Positions 45,401 through 58,561 of a DNA stretch of 60,000 nucleotides are shown here, one piece after another (position 1 is the first letter of the stretch; every line of letters starts with the position of its first letter). This stretch comes from Polytrichum commune (taxonomy: Eukaryota > Streptophyta > Polytrichopsida > Polytrichales > Polytrichaceae): positions 3,414,501-3,474,500 of the forward strand of contig OX485808.1 of the NCBI GenBank assembly GCA_950295325.1. The letters run 5' to 3'. Made by a program: the position numbers and the translations under genes. The notes under the pieces are model-generated. The model was not told the DNA's origin, did no database searches, and saw nothing but the letters and a program-made list of their open reading frames with translations.

Positions 45401-46015
45401 TGCCTCGTCAAGTGGCCTTAGCCACCCCCATTAATACATGGGATGATAAACTTGTCACATTGAAGGACATACAATACCTAGTTTCATGTATACTTTTCCA
45501 TGCTTGAGCCTTTATATGGTATACCTAGTGATGCTAAATGTAAGTGTTGACTTTTATTTAATTATGATATAAATGTGCAATTCTTATGAGCGATAAATGC
45601 ATTCTAATTAGTTTGAGTCAATTTTGGGACATTATATGATCATAGACATGTATAGATTTCATGATTGCCTTCTACACAAGTTTAATCACAAATTTTGCAT
45701 TTTGGAGATTCGAGATTTGAACATGGGATCCTCATATTGTTAACAAAGTTGTGTTTTTATTGCATTCAACTAGTTGTTTCTAGTTGCACACAAATTTTAA
45801 ACATTTGTGATTTAAAAAGAAAAATTATGAGTTTATTTGTGCATTATTTTCTCACAAGTAGTTAATACATATGTCATAAATCTACACACACAAAATTGAG
45901 GTAAAAATGATTTCATGTGCATCCCATCCAACCTTCCAAAAACTATTACTTGGACAAAAACTTCCACATATGGAGCAATAGGAGTGAGTGCCACAACCAG
46001 AGTTTGGGAAGTTTT
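45401..46015. other. AT-rich, nothing recognised
   Basis: No coding or repeat signal beyond AT-rich sequence. Confidence 0.4.
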
Positions 46016-46440
46016 TGAAGCCTTAGTGGCTAATTGCCGGTAGTTGCTACGAAGGGTCGGATTTTTCCCAATTTACATTGGCAAGAGCCGGTCTTTTGTA
46101 AAATCAATCGGCCAATTGCCTATATTTTCATATTTTCATTGGCCAATATCCGATTAAATGGAATTCATATCGGCACTAATTGTTTAAAAAATGTATGAAA
46201 AGTTATTAGAAATCATTTCTTAGTACAAAATCTTGAATAAGTGAAAAGAAAGGCATGTTCAAAACTTTAAATTTGAAGAGTTAATATCCTTGGCAGGAAT
46301 TGAACCTAGCAATGCCTTCACCGCTTGAAGGCCAAGAGTCCCCCAATTCTTCATAGAAGCAATTGGATTTGGTCATGGAAAGGTTGCATAATTCAAAAAG
46401 TTTAAGGTTTAGGGTACTTTCTCAAGTGCATCATCAAATG

Positions 46441-46735
46441 CCCCAAACAAATAACGCTATGGATTGCTATACAAATAGCGAAACTTAGCAGCATCCTTCC
46501 AATGATCTAGAGCACTTGTTAGAATGTCATCAAAATCATTGTCTGGGCCTTCTATAGCAACACGCATCATACTTTCTAAGTTAGATGTAGACATTCAATT
46601 ACGAAGTTTTTGTTTAATAGTATTTTGAACAGAAAACGCCCTTTCACATGTTGCAATACTCACACATTGGCACTTAGCAATCTCAGCAAGAATCAGAAGG
46701 TTAAAATACTTCACTTTCAAAGATGGAGACCAAGA
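46441..46735 (-). pseudogene. hAT transposase C-terminal (dimerisation) domain fossil
   Basis: The minus strand reads LILAEIAKCQCVSIATCERAF, then SVQNTIKQKLRN, a stop, MSTSNLESMMRVAIEGP, DDILTSALDHWKDAAKF and RYLYSNP followed by another stop. This is the conserved hAT dimerisation region, in which the C-x-x-A-x-C-E-R-x-F-S core is diagnostic. Two in-frame stops (TGA after LRN, TAG after SNP) show it is dead. The catalytic DDE part was not found upstream; a GGA-rich stretch lies there instead. Confidence 0.8.
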
Positions 46736-46959
46736 AATTGATGTCCATACATTTGCAAAAGTAAGATCCATCCACTTTGTACTTCCTTGTATCAAGAGGT
46801 ATCCGCTTTGCAGAAGGTGCGCAACACGACGAGGAGCAAGTGACGAGATCCAACGCGATGCGAGCAAGTGAACGAGCGAACATATCTAATATTTTGATGC
46901 AGTTTTGTGAGCAAAGGTTGTGCAGGGAGTCCACTCTTCACGCTAAACAAGACAAGCAA

Positions 46960-47130
46960 AATGTGAAGGTCAGAAGTCGGGGAGCAATTGGAGCACTATG
47001 GCGAAGGACGGAGGCGGAGGCGGAGGCACGGAGCATTGTGCAGATTGCGGAGGACGGAGGCGGAGCACTCTGCGGAGCGGCGGAGTAGCGGAGGATGGAG
47101 GATGGAGGCGCCGCCGTGGAGCAAGTTGCC
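46960..47130 (+). repeat. GGA/GGC-rich low-complexity stretch
   Basis: Tandem GGCGGA, GGCGGAG and CGGAGG motifs make a local GC-rich island inside otherwise AT-rich DNA. Short open frames through it (46777-47088 and 46988-47197) are compositional. Confidence 0.7.
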
Positions 47131-47450
47131 GTTCATCCTCGAAGCCCTGACCTGCATCCCTCGATACATGCTTGCACTCAGATACCCATGCTTGTGACCC
47201 GGAGGGTATTGGTTACCATTTCCTAGGTATCGGCCAATATTTGAATACTTTTTCCGGTTGAAATCCAGTAACTCACAAGAAGAATCGGCTACATTTCCGG
47301 GACATTTTGTGGTCCATCGGCTAATTGCCAGAGGATTGAAATTACAGTCGGATTGCCATCCGATGGTTGGAAATTTGGACCAGCCATGAGGGGAAATCCA
47401 TCGGCTGATAATGAACTAGCCGTCGGTTTTCCCCGACCATTGGCCACAAC

Positions 47451-48344
47451 CCCTTGGAAACCCCACAATCAAAACATATCAAAATTTAAAATATAAATCA
47501 TTAATCCACACACCCTTTATTGCCTAGAAGAGCTCCACAAACTCTCTATTAAAGGAAAGCCACCATGGAGGCATGTCTTATCCCCCCCAAAAAAAATAAA
47601 AAATAAAAAACAGAAAACACTAAGCATTGAATTTTTTTGATGTGGCAAGAATATATAAGTCCAAATCATGTTTGGTTTTTTGTTTGTTTGTTTTTTTTTT
47701 TTTTTTGTTTGAAGGAGAACGACACTACAGAGTATTGAATCTCATAGAAATGTCACTAAGATGAGGTTGCAATTTTTCATGCATGTGGATGTTGCCCGTT
47801 GTAAATCGACTATCTTTGATAGTTCAGGCAACACCCTAAACCAAACATGCTTCAACATGCCTTTCAATCTCATTATGAGAGACACTCATCATTTGGTCAA
47901 TGAAATTTGACCACCACTAGATCAGGGATATGAATTCAACTTTGAAAAACTAAGTTTCTCACATGTACATATTCTAAATACGTAACAATTTCAGTGGTAT
48001 GAACAATCCTCATGTATCACATCCTCCAAATTTAGTAAACAATGTTTTCACTATAGGCCACAACTTGAGAACTTCAACTTTGTGACCTTTGAATCTTCTC
48101 GTGTTTTGTTGAAATGAACAAAGTTTGCTTCCCATATATTCACAATAGAGTTGATTTCCACATACAAGTGGATGATTATAAAGTTAGTGGGTGTTAGTGG
48201 ACTAAATTGCCCTCAACATCAAAGATGTTATGGAAAAATTCAAGTTCATCAAAATCACCCATGGACAATAGAGGGTTAAGGCTAGCAAAAACCAAGAATG
48301 AGGAGTGAAAATATCTCAATTGGGGAACGAAGGTGGATGTGCAT
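47451..48344. other. AT-rich, nothing recognised
   Basis: Includes a T-rich run with TTTG repeats near 47673-47710 and A-rich runs near 47587. No gene. Confidence 0.4.
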
Positions 48345-51300
48345 ACACGGGGAGGTCACTTAGTGCATTTTAAAAACAACGTGCGGCATAATATAGGGAG
48401 AATTAAAATCATTTGACATAAAATTTATAAAAGAATTCCAAATAATGAAGGGTCCATTAAAAGTACATAAGCCCATTACAAGTAAAATAGATAGGTATAA
48501 AATATGGGCCATTCCCTTTAAGTAAAAATAATATAGGGGCTGAAAATAAGGATCTTAGGATGTATGTTTAGTAGAATCAATTTCGTACGCATGCCTCACG
48601 AGGGATGGATGAAAAATTACTCATCATTCACCCAAAAATGGATGAAATTGGAAGCCTAACTCTATGCCCGACTTCTCTTGGTGGTTTTTCTCCCCTTCTC
48701 TTTTGAAACTCTTCAACCCGATTGTAGGGCGCCCGTTTGTGCACAACATTTGAGCCTCACCGTTGTGTTTAGGGTTTAGGATTGCTTGTCGTCATCTGTG
48801 GTACAACTTTTTTGTCTCAGAATAGTCACTTTAGAAATTTTGAGCAATTGTGAATTCATAGTGTCACTTAAAAGGTGAAGTGAACATTAAAGTGAGTCAT
48901 TAGTGACCAAGTAGCCGAAATGGGCCTAAGGTGACATATGTAGTTCATCAGGATAGATTTCAAGAGAAAGTGATTGTTGGGCAGGGCAATAGACATGTGA
49001 CCAAAATTGAAGAGACTTGTGAGATCTGGCCCCAAGAGACGGGGAAGTTAGCTCAGGAGATATAGAGGAAAGGGAAGGAGAGAGAGGGGAGTCTTCTCGG
49101 GAAGAGAGTCCCATGTGTGTGCATAAACTTTGAGCGCACCTAAGTTTGGTGTGAAGCCCTTTTTATTTGTATATCTCACTTTATATAATATATCAAGCGT
49201 GAAGCCATTCTATCTACTACAAGTGTGAAGAGTGAATCTGTTGTACTTGTGATTGTTGTGAAGGTGTGGAGTCACATTGTCTCTTTCTGGCTTGAGTGAA
49301 GTCCAGGAAATTTGTGCCATCGTTCTTCTGTGAAAGGAGCAAGTTGTTTGATTATGTGATCCTAATTGTGAAAGTGTATAAGTCAGCGAGTTTGGATGTG
49401 GAGTTCTAATGTGACTAATTTACACGAGTCCTCTTGGGAAGGGAGTGACAATTAATGGATAGTGTCTAAAAGTCTCTCTGAGAATAAACACCTTTTGCGT
49501 GAAGCCTTTGAAAGGTGCAAAGCAGGTTTTGTTAACCAACATTGGAACATGGAAGTGATAAGCTCTCTCGTGAATTCGTGTTCATCTATTCTCGATAAGG
49601 AACAAGTAAGTCCCGGGGTGTGAAACCCGTAATTAAAATTGGAAGTTCAAAGTGGAGTCTTGTCATGACATAAGATGGTGGAGTTCTAATACATGACAAT
49701 TGGCTTGGTTGTGGGAAGCCTACTTCAAATTTGAAGTTGTGTGAACTTCTGAGAAAGGAGAAATTAGATTCAATGCATGTAGCACAAATTGAGTGCGAGA
49801 ATAAGTGTAGGTACCTGTGAAAGGACCTTAAATTCTATGTGCAGATTGAGGGTTCGGGCAGAAACTTGCCGATCCTTAAAACTTCGGATTATGTTATCTT
49901 CTCTCGGAAGAGAGAGTCGAGAGAATGCCGTTAGGAAGGAAGGCTCTATTTAATGAGAGAATTGATGCTCTGAATTCCTTGCCTGTATTGATGAAGGGAA
50001 TGTAATTTTGAATCCTTCATTCACTTCCGTGTCTGGGAGGATAAATCACCGTTTAGTCGAGGACCTTCTCCGATTGCCTGGATCTCTTTAGTCTCTTTTT
50101 GAAAGTAAACTGTGAGGGCGTATGGAATGTGAAATTCCTACGTGATTAAATTCCCTTTTCGAGAATTCCCCTAGGAGAGTTCCTGTGTACTTGAGAAGAT
50201 CGAGAAATAACTGATTACAGATTAAAATTGATTTCCTAAGAGTAACCCTGAGGGAACTTCAGATGCAGAATTTACAATCTGGATTGGTGCATGAGTGTAT
50301 GATTTGAGAGCGAATTCTGGTGAAAGAAGGTCGTACCTCCACATATTGATAGGAGCTGGTCCTAAACACCCCCCTAACGGTTCACTTTATACAGTCTGGG
50401 AGAACGTTCGAACAACGAAAAGTTCTGGAATCAGGACCTCTTTGCTTTACAGAGAGGAAACGATCGCAGAGGGAGAGGAGCTTTCGAGCACGGGAAGTTT
50501 GCGCAAGCAGTCGCGTGGAGTCAGGACGAAGACGTTGTGAAGGCGGAAGAAAGAGAGGCGCCTTAAACCCATATCGTTTGGGTGAGAGGGAGAAGGCAGC
50601 CATATAAGGAGGAGCATCCAGCTCCTTTGTCGAGAACTTGACGTTGACTGGTTACTGGCTACTGTTATTGGTTACTAGTTACTAAGACTATGGTTACTGG
50701 TTACTCAGACTATGGCCCTACCTTTCAGACGTGACTTGACACTGGTTACTTGGGACTGTTACTGGTGACTAGACTATGGTCGTGCCGTGTAGACTATGGT
50801 CCTGCGATTAGACTCTTACGGTCTTGGTTCGGTTCTAGACTCGGTCACTAGGTTACTGTCACACCTTAGACTTTTGTTAATTCTAATAATTTATTTTAAT
50901 GCATTCAATTCCACTGAGATAGTGTTAAGTCTAAAACTGACTAAGGAAATAATTCATTTATGTGGTCTTTATCTAATTTAATTAAATCAATCACTTAACC
51001 ATAGGAGGGGTCAATTGTGAACATGATATCTTTACTAATTGTGGTGTGGCCTTTTGGTACTTGATTACTTTACTGAAGAGACTATGGTTTACTCAAGGTG
51101 TTCATGCCTTGGGTTTTCTAAGACTATGGCGTAATCAAATGACAATTGTTGAGCTGTGACTCTTTGAAACATAATTCACACCATAAGAGTGATGTTACTG
51201 ATGAGAGTGGGTTGTGAGGGAGTGACTGAACAATTGCATGTATTGTTGTGAGTGACCCTCAACCTTAATTAAATCAATCCTAAAACCCACTCTAGAAGTC

Positions 51301-51782
51301 TTTTTCCCTGTGTTTGTTGTCCTAAATTCGTTATAATCCCCTTGTAATCTATCAATTAACTCAATGGTGATCCCTAGATGTAACACCTGACACTCATTTG
51401 GTCTTCCCTGTGTGGTTTTCTTAATTGGAACCCAATCTAAAATCCTATCTACATCATCCTCTTCTCCAATCTTGTGTAGAGTTTTTTAACCAAGCTGCGT
51501 GATCTGATGCGGAAACCTTGAAGAGCAGGTCTGAAACGATCCACAGAGATTAGTGATCATTGAGTGTCGTGGTTATTTTAATTAAAAAGAATATAGACTA
51601 CAAAAAAATTCAATGACATGGGCATTATAAGTAATGGTAGGGTACAAAAAAATAGGTCATTTTAGAATATTATGTAATTATAGGGAGCTTTTAATTCGTG
51701 CCTTGGAGGTAAATAGCCCCTAAACAAATGCCCCTCCGCCACACGTGGTACACAAAAATCCTACTGAGTGACCTCCCCGTGT
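48345..51782. mobile_element. Candidate 3.4-kb TIR element without transposase
   Basis: ACACGGGGAGGTCACTTAG at 48345 is matched in inverse complement at the right end (AGTGACCTCCCCGTGT, ending 51782). GTGCAT occurs directly outside both ends (48339-48344 and 51783-51788), a possible target duplication of unusual length. Homology is weak beyond the first 25 bp. The interior holds no frame above about 80 codons and no recognisable domain, but includes GACTATGG/GGTTACT repeats and frequent GTGAAGCC and GAGAGAGTC motifs. It could be a deleted DNA transposon that captured other DNA. Confidence 0.5.
50641..50880 (+). repeat. GGTTACT / GACTATGG interspersed minisatellite
   Basis: GGTTACT occurs about six times and GACTATGG or close variants about four times within 240 bp. 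Further GACTATGG copies lie near 51080 and 51123. The array is imperfect and has no fixed period. Confidence 0.7.
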
Positions 51783-51788
51783 GTGCAT

Positions 51789-52839
51789 AAAAGACATGCT
51801 CCTCTGTTTTTATTGGATGATCCCACTAGACTAAATGTGGATCTCTAACCTCAAATTGGGATCATGTGTGCTATAAATAGAAATCATATGTATTCATTAT
51901 TTCTATGTGTTTTTACCCTGGGGCCCAATACTTAGGTTTCACCAAACCATGGAGGGGAGGGGGGGGGGTACGTGCACTCAATGTGGCCCATATGAACCCA
52001 TGTGGGTGGACTAAAGGGGTATTGATCGTCCCTAGGGGTTACAAAATATACTTGAGGTATGGGTATTCATCATTCTAGCTTTGAAAATATACCATTCATA
52101 TTATTCATACAATCCTAGTTGCATTTCTACCTTTAGTCCTATAGTCAATTTTAATGAAGCGTGTCATCTACAAGATCTCCAAATATAGTTTTCATCCAAT
52201 ATGTGAACCACGTTCATCTTTAAAATGTAGGGTTTAGGACAAGAGGGGGAAATAAGTTTATTTTGATGTTCAAATTTTCATGTCACTATATAGTGCTCCT
52301 TGTTAAATTATTCATGGATCGATTTCTCATCTACAAGTACCGGTGACCATTGTAGGTCATGATGATTTGTGAAGTATTCGTTAATAAAGTTGGAGGAATG
52401 ATATGAAACGAGAGGACATATGATGGTTGTGATCTAGTAGGAAGTGGTGGTGCATTGGTTAAAATTGAAGAATTTGAGGTTGATCTTAAGAATCCAAGTT
52501 TCAATAAAGCTCACAAAAAACAAACAAACAAACAAAAATCTCACATTTGGTCTAACCTCGAGTTGGACGGAAATGTCCCCTTGCATACTACATGAGTAGT
52601 TTGACAGATTAGCAATTTGTGGCAACACTACATGAGGGTTTTGTTGATGCACATGCAACATGTGACAACTAGGGATGAAGCCAATGAAGACCTTACGTAG
52701 AAGTTGGTGTACAACTCTTTGGGAGCATGAGAGACACATGAAGGCACAACTTTATAGAGACATGAAAATGAGGAAGAATGTGATTAAAACCACATTATTG
52801 GAAGTGCAAGGGGAGCAAACACAATCAAGTATACAAAAT
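51789..52839. other. AT-rich spacer
   Basis: Contains a G-rich run (51955-51968, GGGGAGG then about 10 G). No gene; frames near 52434-52739 lack domain signal. Confidence 0.35.
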
Positions 52840-53404
52840 GCTTTGGTATACTAAAACTATAATTTTTTTTGGTCAAACGCCTAAAAGTAGTAGAAAGGTG
52901 TTGTTTAAATTGGACATTTTTTCATGACACCCTCTACTATTGTCAAATATAAAATATCTAGATGAGATCTTCAAAACTTAGGATTAAACGTAGTGCTCAA
53001 AGGGTAATGGCTTAATCTGGTTTGGGATGTAGATTCCATGACCTTAAACATTTTGAGGTTTTTTTTTCATATTCCTTGAACTCATTATAAACTTGAGAGC
53101 ATCGTTACAAAAATGATAGAAATTCATCAATTTAATGTGATTTTATATGCTTTAAACACATTTTAGACAATTAGGTCTTCAATAAATCTACTTGCACACT
53201 ACTAACACCGTCTTCTAAAAAATGTAGACTTTTCTTGAAAAACTTATTGTCAACAGAAATTCCTTGGCTTTGTAGATCAATGTGATTTTCAAATGTTTAT
53301 GATTTTTTCCTCCACAAAATTCAAAATTAACATATAGTTTGAATCACTTTCACTTGGACCTATGCAGGGTAATGGAGTTTTGTAATTGACCGTGCTTGTG
53401 CCCT
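52840..53404. repeat. Ancient duplication, copy A, part 1
   Basis: Matches 56172-56731 over its length with many substitutions and indels. Shared landmarks: GGTATACTAAAAC, TTTGGTCAAA, CATGACCTTAAA, CTTTGTAGATCAAT, ending in GTGCTTGT-CCC. Non-coding in both copies. Confidence 0.75.
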
Positions 53405-53935
53405 ATTACCAACATCTATTGAGTTTCACAATTGACGTAGAAGCATGAAATAGAGCATTTACAAGTTTGCATATAGGACAAAATCACACACGACCATAAG
53501 AAACACAAATGAACCTTAACAAGCGAAAGTAATAAACAAATAACCTTGCCGAAAGCAAAACACCATAGATTGTTATAGCTTTCCACTTTCAATGTGACAA
53601 TTGCTCTTGATCGACACTAAACTAATCTTCCATGAGATGTAGTACCTTGCATCATGTTTTTGGTTGCTTTAAATGATAAAACCTAACCACAATCGTGCAA
53701 TAAATATAGGGCCTCATTCAATGTTTCCAATTTATAAGGCGGTGAAACTTCATTTGAGAATATGGCATAATGTATTCCAAAAAGAATCGTCATTTTATAA
53801 ACACAAACATTACGTCGTATCTTCCTTGAGAAGACCCCTTTCTTTCACTTGGTTCATGTATAAGGGAGTGGACCCCCCCCCGGGCCCCATGCCTTCTAGT
53901 GCCAAGATACATTGTGTTTAAAAAACAACTTGAAT

Positions 53936-54604
53936 ACCTCGAGGCAATCACACCCCCTTATGTTTTGTAACCACATGTGATAATGGGGGTATTTAATGGG
54001 GGATATTAATGCACCTCTCAATATATTTTCCCTCCCTATTGTAGATAAAAAATCTACTTTGACTTTTTTTAGCACCCTATATTTATTTGTAATTGTTTAG
54101 AGAGGTTAATTTTTGGCACAATTTTTTTAAAATAAATCGTACAAGTACCAAATAGTGGACGTAATACTATAGCATTGCCTTACCCTAAAATCGCTCTACC
54201 AAAACTTGAGCAAGGTCTCACATGTTCAGCGTTGTTGCAAAACTCAATGGTCATTGAGGAGCACCAGCACACTCCTTCCCCCAAAAAAATCCCACGACAT
54301 TTCCCTTCATACTAACGCGCTTGATCCAAATTTGGACAGAAACTACACACTATAATTATCCTATTGATCCTACTACACACTTTTAGGGGGATCCTATGTC
54401 TAGGACCCTATCTTTTTCCTTATTAATTACTGAAATGAAGGAACTACCCACCACCTTATTTTACATATAATCATGTAGGGGACATATTTCCAATGGTATG
54501 GTACATATAACGAAATTATAAATTTTACCTTAGACAAATTAAACTGATTTTCTTTAAAATTAAATCTCACACGGTTTCTGTAATTCCGATATTCACCTCC
54601 CCGA
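53936..54604. repeat. Ancient duplication, copy A, part 2
   Basis: Matches 58562-59556, with copy B longer by a ~300-bp block. Shared landmarks: CGATCACACCCCCTTA-like start, CACATGTTCA, TACTACACACTTTTAGGGGG and CATATAATCATGTAGGGGAC. Confidence 0.75.
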
Positions 54605-56171
54605 GTAGGTAGTTCGTTTTGTTGGTGTGTGTGTTGAGTAGATACATATGTTGTGGTTTGTTTCCACATATTTTGTCCCAATTTGCTCCTCTCTAGTGTG
54701 CGCATTGGGAACTCACATTTGTGCTCATTTGGATCATCCTTTGCGCTCATTCTTGGGCGACAAAAAAAAAGGAAAAAAAATAAAAAAAATCATATAAGCA
54801 CATGATTTGTAACAAAATGCTCCACGTCTTAGGCCATCAAAGCTTAAGTTCATATAATATGCATGTAAGTTGTTGCATATTATTGAATCAAATGTTTGAT
54901 AGAATATTGCTAGAATCTTGTTAATGGAGCTTCTCGCCCCCAACCTCCTAGTCAAAATCAACCCATTGTCTTGGCATATCCCAACCTGATTTATTAGAAT
55001 CCACAACTCTATCTTCCGATTTGAACTACACCTAACCATGAACCTCCTTTCATTGAATATTGTTGGTCTTGGATCCAATACATTCTAGCATATATCTACA
55101 TTCCTAGCTTTAACTTCATTCATCCTCAGTTAGACGTATTCTATGGCTACCATGTCACATAACCAACACACCGTCATAATGATATGAGAAAGGAATTTGC
55201 TAATCCCAAGCATTGAACCTTACTTGCATTAGTACTACCACTATGAGAATGCCTCATATTTGGTTTCCTTAAACCTTTTTCTTCCATATGCAACTGAAAA
55301 CATCTTACATGGATATCAAATCCTCTTTAATCCTCTAACATCTTAATTATAAAAAATTAAGAGCCTAACTGCAACTACTAGCTCATGCAACTACTGCTAA
55401 CAACTAACTCTTCCAAAATCCTTTGCCTTGACATATGTAGCAAATCCCTAACCTACCCCTAATTGGAAGATATCTTACTTACTAGAATCTTATCCCAATA
55501 AAACTAGAAGTTACCATGTAAAACCGTAAGTTACTAGACAAGAAATTAAAAGTTATTGCTACAATAACCAATAAGTTATTGGTCCCTCACGTGGTCCCTA
55601 CATCCAATGAATTACTCCCTGTCATAAAACACCAACTGGGCTACAAAATACTTCTTGATCCAAATACTTCTCACTAAAGAACTAGACATTTCTCCTAAGT
55701 AAAAGCCAAAGATTTTATAACTATTTCATCCTTAACAAATTTGAGGTTGGTGAACTCTACACTAGAATACTTAAGTTATCTTTTAAAGATACTGAGATAC
55801 CCTTTTGACTATTGAGCCTAGAATGGTTATCATGAATTGAGCATGCAATCCAATCTCTTTAGATGACATGTCTTTTAGATATTTTTTTATTGGAGCCACA
55901 ACAACATAGAAGTCCACGTGTAATTTGTAAATTTTCCACATTCAAAATTATTGAAGTATGCCCAATTATTAGTTGTAAGAAAATACTCCTGTTGAGTGTC
56001 TCAAGAACCATTACTTTATGAACGTAAATGATGAAAAATGGATTGATGCATGTAATGACTTGCACAAATGATGAAGGGCATGAAACCATTGCCACATGCA
56101 AAGAATATTGAAAGTCTAATAATGCGGTTCAAAGATGGGTGCAAGCATGGTAAAGTAGACCCAAAAAGTGC
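54605..56171. other. AT-rich, nothing recognised
   Basis: Frames of 80-114 codons on the minus strand (54734-55078 and 55859-56101) have no domain signal and low-complexity stretches. No gene called. Confidence 0.35.
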
Positions 56172-56731
56172 TCATGTATACTAAAACCATAATTTGTTTG
56201 GTCAAAGGCTCTAAAATAGTAGAAAATGTTCATTAATTTGGGATTTTTTTCCACAACGACCTTTGTTATTTTTTTAAATACTCAAATGTAGAATATCAAG
56301 TCGAGATCTTTAGTAATTATCATTAAAGATGATGCTCAAAAGCAATGCTTGAATTTGGTTTTGAACGTAAATTTCATGACCTTAAATATTTTGAAGTTGG
56401 AACTTCATTATATACTTGAGGGCATCGTCACAAAACTTTGTAGAAAACCATCATTTTTTTGTAATGTTTTTGTATTTTGAACAAATTTTAGACATTTACT
56501 TGTTTAATATCACTTACTTGCATACCACTTGCAATGTCTTTTAAAATATGTACACTTTTCTTGTAATTGTTTTTCTCATCATAAGTTGCTTGACTTTGTA
56601 GATCAATATGTTTTTAGATGTTTGTGAGAATTTTCTTTACAAAATTCAAAGTTAGTGTATAGTTTTGATTCATTTTCATTTAGACCTAGGCAAAGATCAA
56701 GAGTTGTCCACTTTACTGTGCTTGTACCCAG
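56172..56731. repeat. Ancient duplication, copy B, part 1
   Basis: Diverged direct copy of 52840-53404, 3.3 kb away, in the same orientation. Confidence 0.75.
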
Positions 56732-56749
56732 ATCAATTGCAAGTCATTC

Positions 56750-57430
56750 ATGGATGACTTGCACAAATGTTGAAGTTAGAAATGAAAGGCTTATTTATCA
56801 CGTATATAAGGGAAGTTTACTCTCATAGTTGTTAATTTGACATGCATGCGGAACTTGCAATCAAATTGGAGGTAACAAAAAAGGTTTGTAATTTTTCACT
56901 TGTAAACTTCATGAGGGTCATTAGATAGATTGCAATTTTATACACAATAAGCTTTCATGAAAATTGGAGGTAAAATGAAGATTAGCTTGCCACATTCAAA
57001 TAAACTTTACGCTATTAGGGTTATCGATAAATTTTAAATTTGTGCATGAGTAACTTAGTGCTCAAAAGTTGGACATAACATGAAGAATATAGTTTCACAT
57101 AGAAAGAGAATTTACTCTATGAGGGTTTTGGGATAGATTGTAAATTCAAGCATGAGTAACTTTCACAAATATTGAAGTTAGTAAAAAGAGTCTTTTTGTG
57201 ACATTGGAAGAGATTCAACCCTATTAGGGTTATGAAATCAACAGTTTATTCACCATATGCGTGACTTACACAAAACTTGGAGGTAATATGAAAGGTTTCC
57301 TTTTTACACGAAAAGAAAATCTTAGACTATGAGGGTTATGGGTAAACTTAAAACTCACACATGGTGTAATTCCACAAATTTTGATGGCAACATAACGAGG
57401 GTTTTGTCACATACAAGATAATTTATGTGT
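56750..57430. repeat. Degenerate tandem repeat, about 105-bp period
   Basis: Around six units share, in order, a TTTTTCAC-like lead, GAGAATTTACTCTATGAGGGTTATGG, a TTGTAAATTCA-type stretch, CATGAGTAACTT, CACAAA-TTGGAGGTAA and ATGAAAGG. Units are strongly diverged. The array lies in copy B of the duplication and has no equivalent in copy A. Confidence 0.65.
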
Positions 57431-58561
57431 CTTAATATACGCAAAGTAGGTATACATGTTCTCCCTTGAGAGTAAACAATCCAAAAAGGTTCTTTGAGAG
57501 CCTATAGAATTGGTTGGTAAATTAGAATGCTGCTAAAATCCAAAATCATACATTGATTAAAGGTTGGAATGGGTTGAACAACCACTAGAGTCCATAATAT
57601 TGTGTTGAAAAGAAGCTTAAATCAACACATTTGTTATGTCAACGGGTTGCATTGATTTAAGTAGTTGAGAGGTCCATTGACGTTGATAACCCCTCGCTCT
57701 TCCTAGTATTGCCTAGAAGCACACACAATATTTTGGTGTTCGTAATAAAGTCAATCAATGTGAAGAGTTTGATCATGCTTTGTGTCATGTGGCATCACCG
57801 TTGTCATCAACGTGAATCACACCAAACCTTTTGGCATGAGATACTTCTGTGTTAAAATAAACATGTCATGCAACCAACCAATGTAAATATCTTTTTCCAT
57901 TATTGTTGTCATTGGTTTGCATCACTCCATGCCACTTGTCATGCTTGCATCCTCATTGATATTTACATGGTCAACTCAAGTCACCCGTCATGCCACTTGT
58001 AATGTTGTCAACATGGCATGGATAGTCCACTCTAACTCTAATGCATTTGAGAATTGATAGAGTCCACCAATTGATTGTTTATTATCCATATTATTACAAA
58101 GTCCATCTCATTGGAATAATAAATATAGGCATTATCCTAGTGAAATAAAAAAGTTAGTATGGTATACTACTATTGGAGTATTATACTGCAAAAGGTGGGG
58201 CATGACCATGATGGGTAGCATAATTGGATGCTCTTAGTGTATATGACAACCATGGTTTTGGTATTATTAAAACTTATAAATTTGGATAGGAATCAACATA
58301 GTTATAAACTATTTTGAAACACATGGCTTCCAAATGATGCTTCGAAACGAGAATTTGAAAGGATAATCTAACTGTAAACAAGATAACTGGCACATATATC
58401 GGATCATTTTAAGTACCCAAACTCACGAAAATGTATGGGATAGGTGCAACTAGGAGATACTCACTATGAGTTTGCATATTCTTGTGTTTTCTTCCTCATG
58501 GGAGGGTCATAATCGTTTGACTAGAAAAGGTAGTGCAATAAAAGATAGGGTCCTATATAAT
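57431..58561. other. AT-rich, nothing recognised
   Basis: No gene, no clear repeat. Lies inside the part of copy B not shared with copy A. Confidence 0.4.

Larger units (their letters stand above)
46016..47450. repeat. Repeated CGGCTAATTGCC-type motifs around the hAT fossil
   Basis: Motifs related to CGGCTAATTGCC or CGGCCAATATTT recur on both sides of the transposase fossil (46030-46170 and 47200-47450). Clustered short motifs near the ends are typical of hAT subterminal regions. A clear pair of terminal inverted repeats with 8-bp duplications was not found. Confidence 0.45.
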
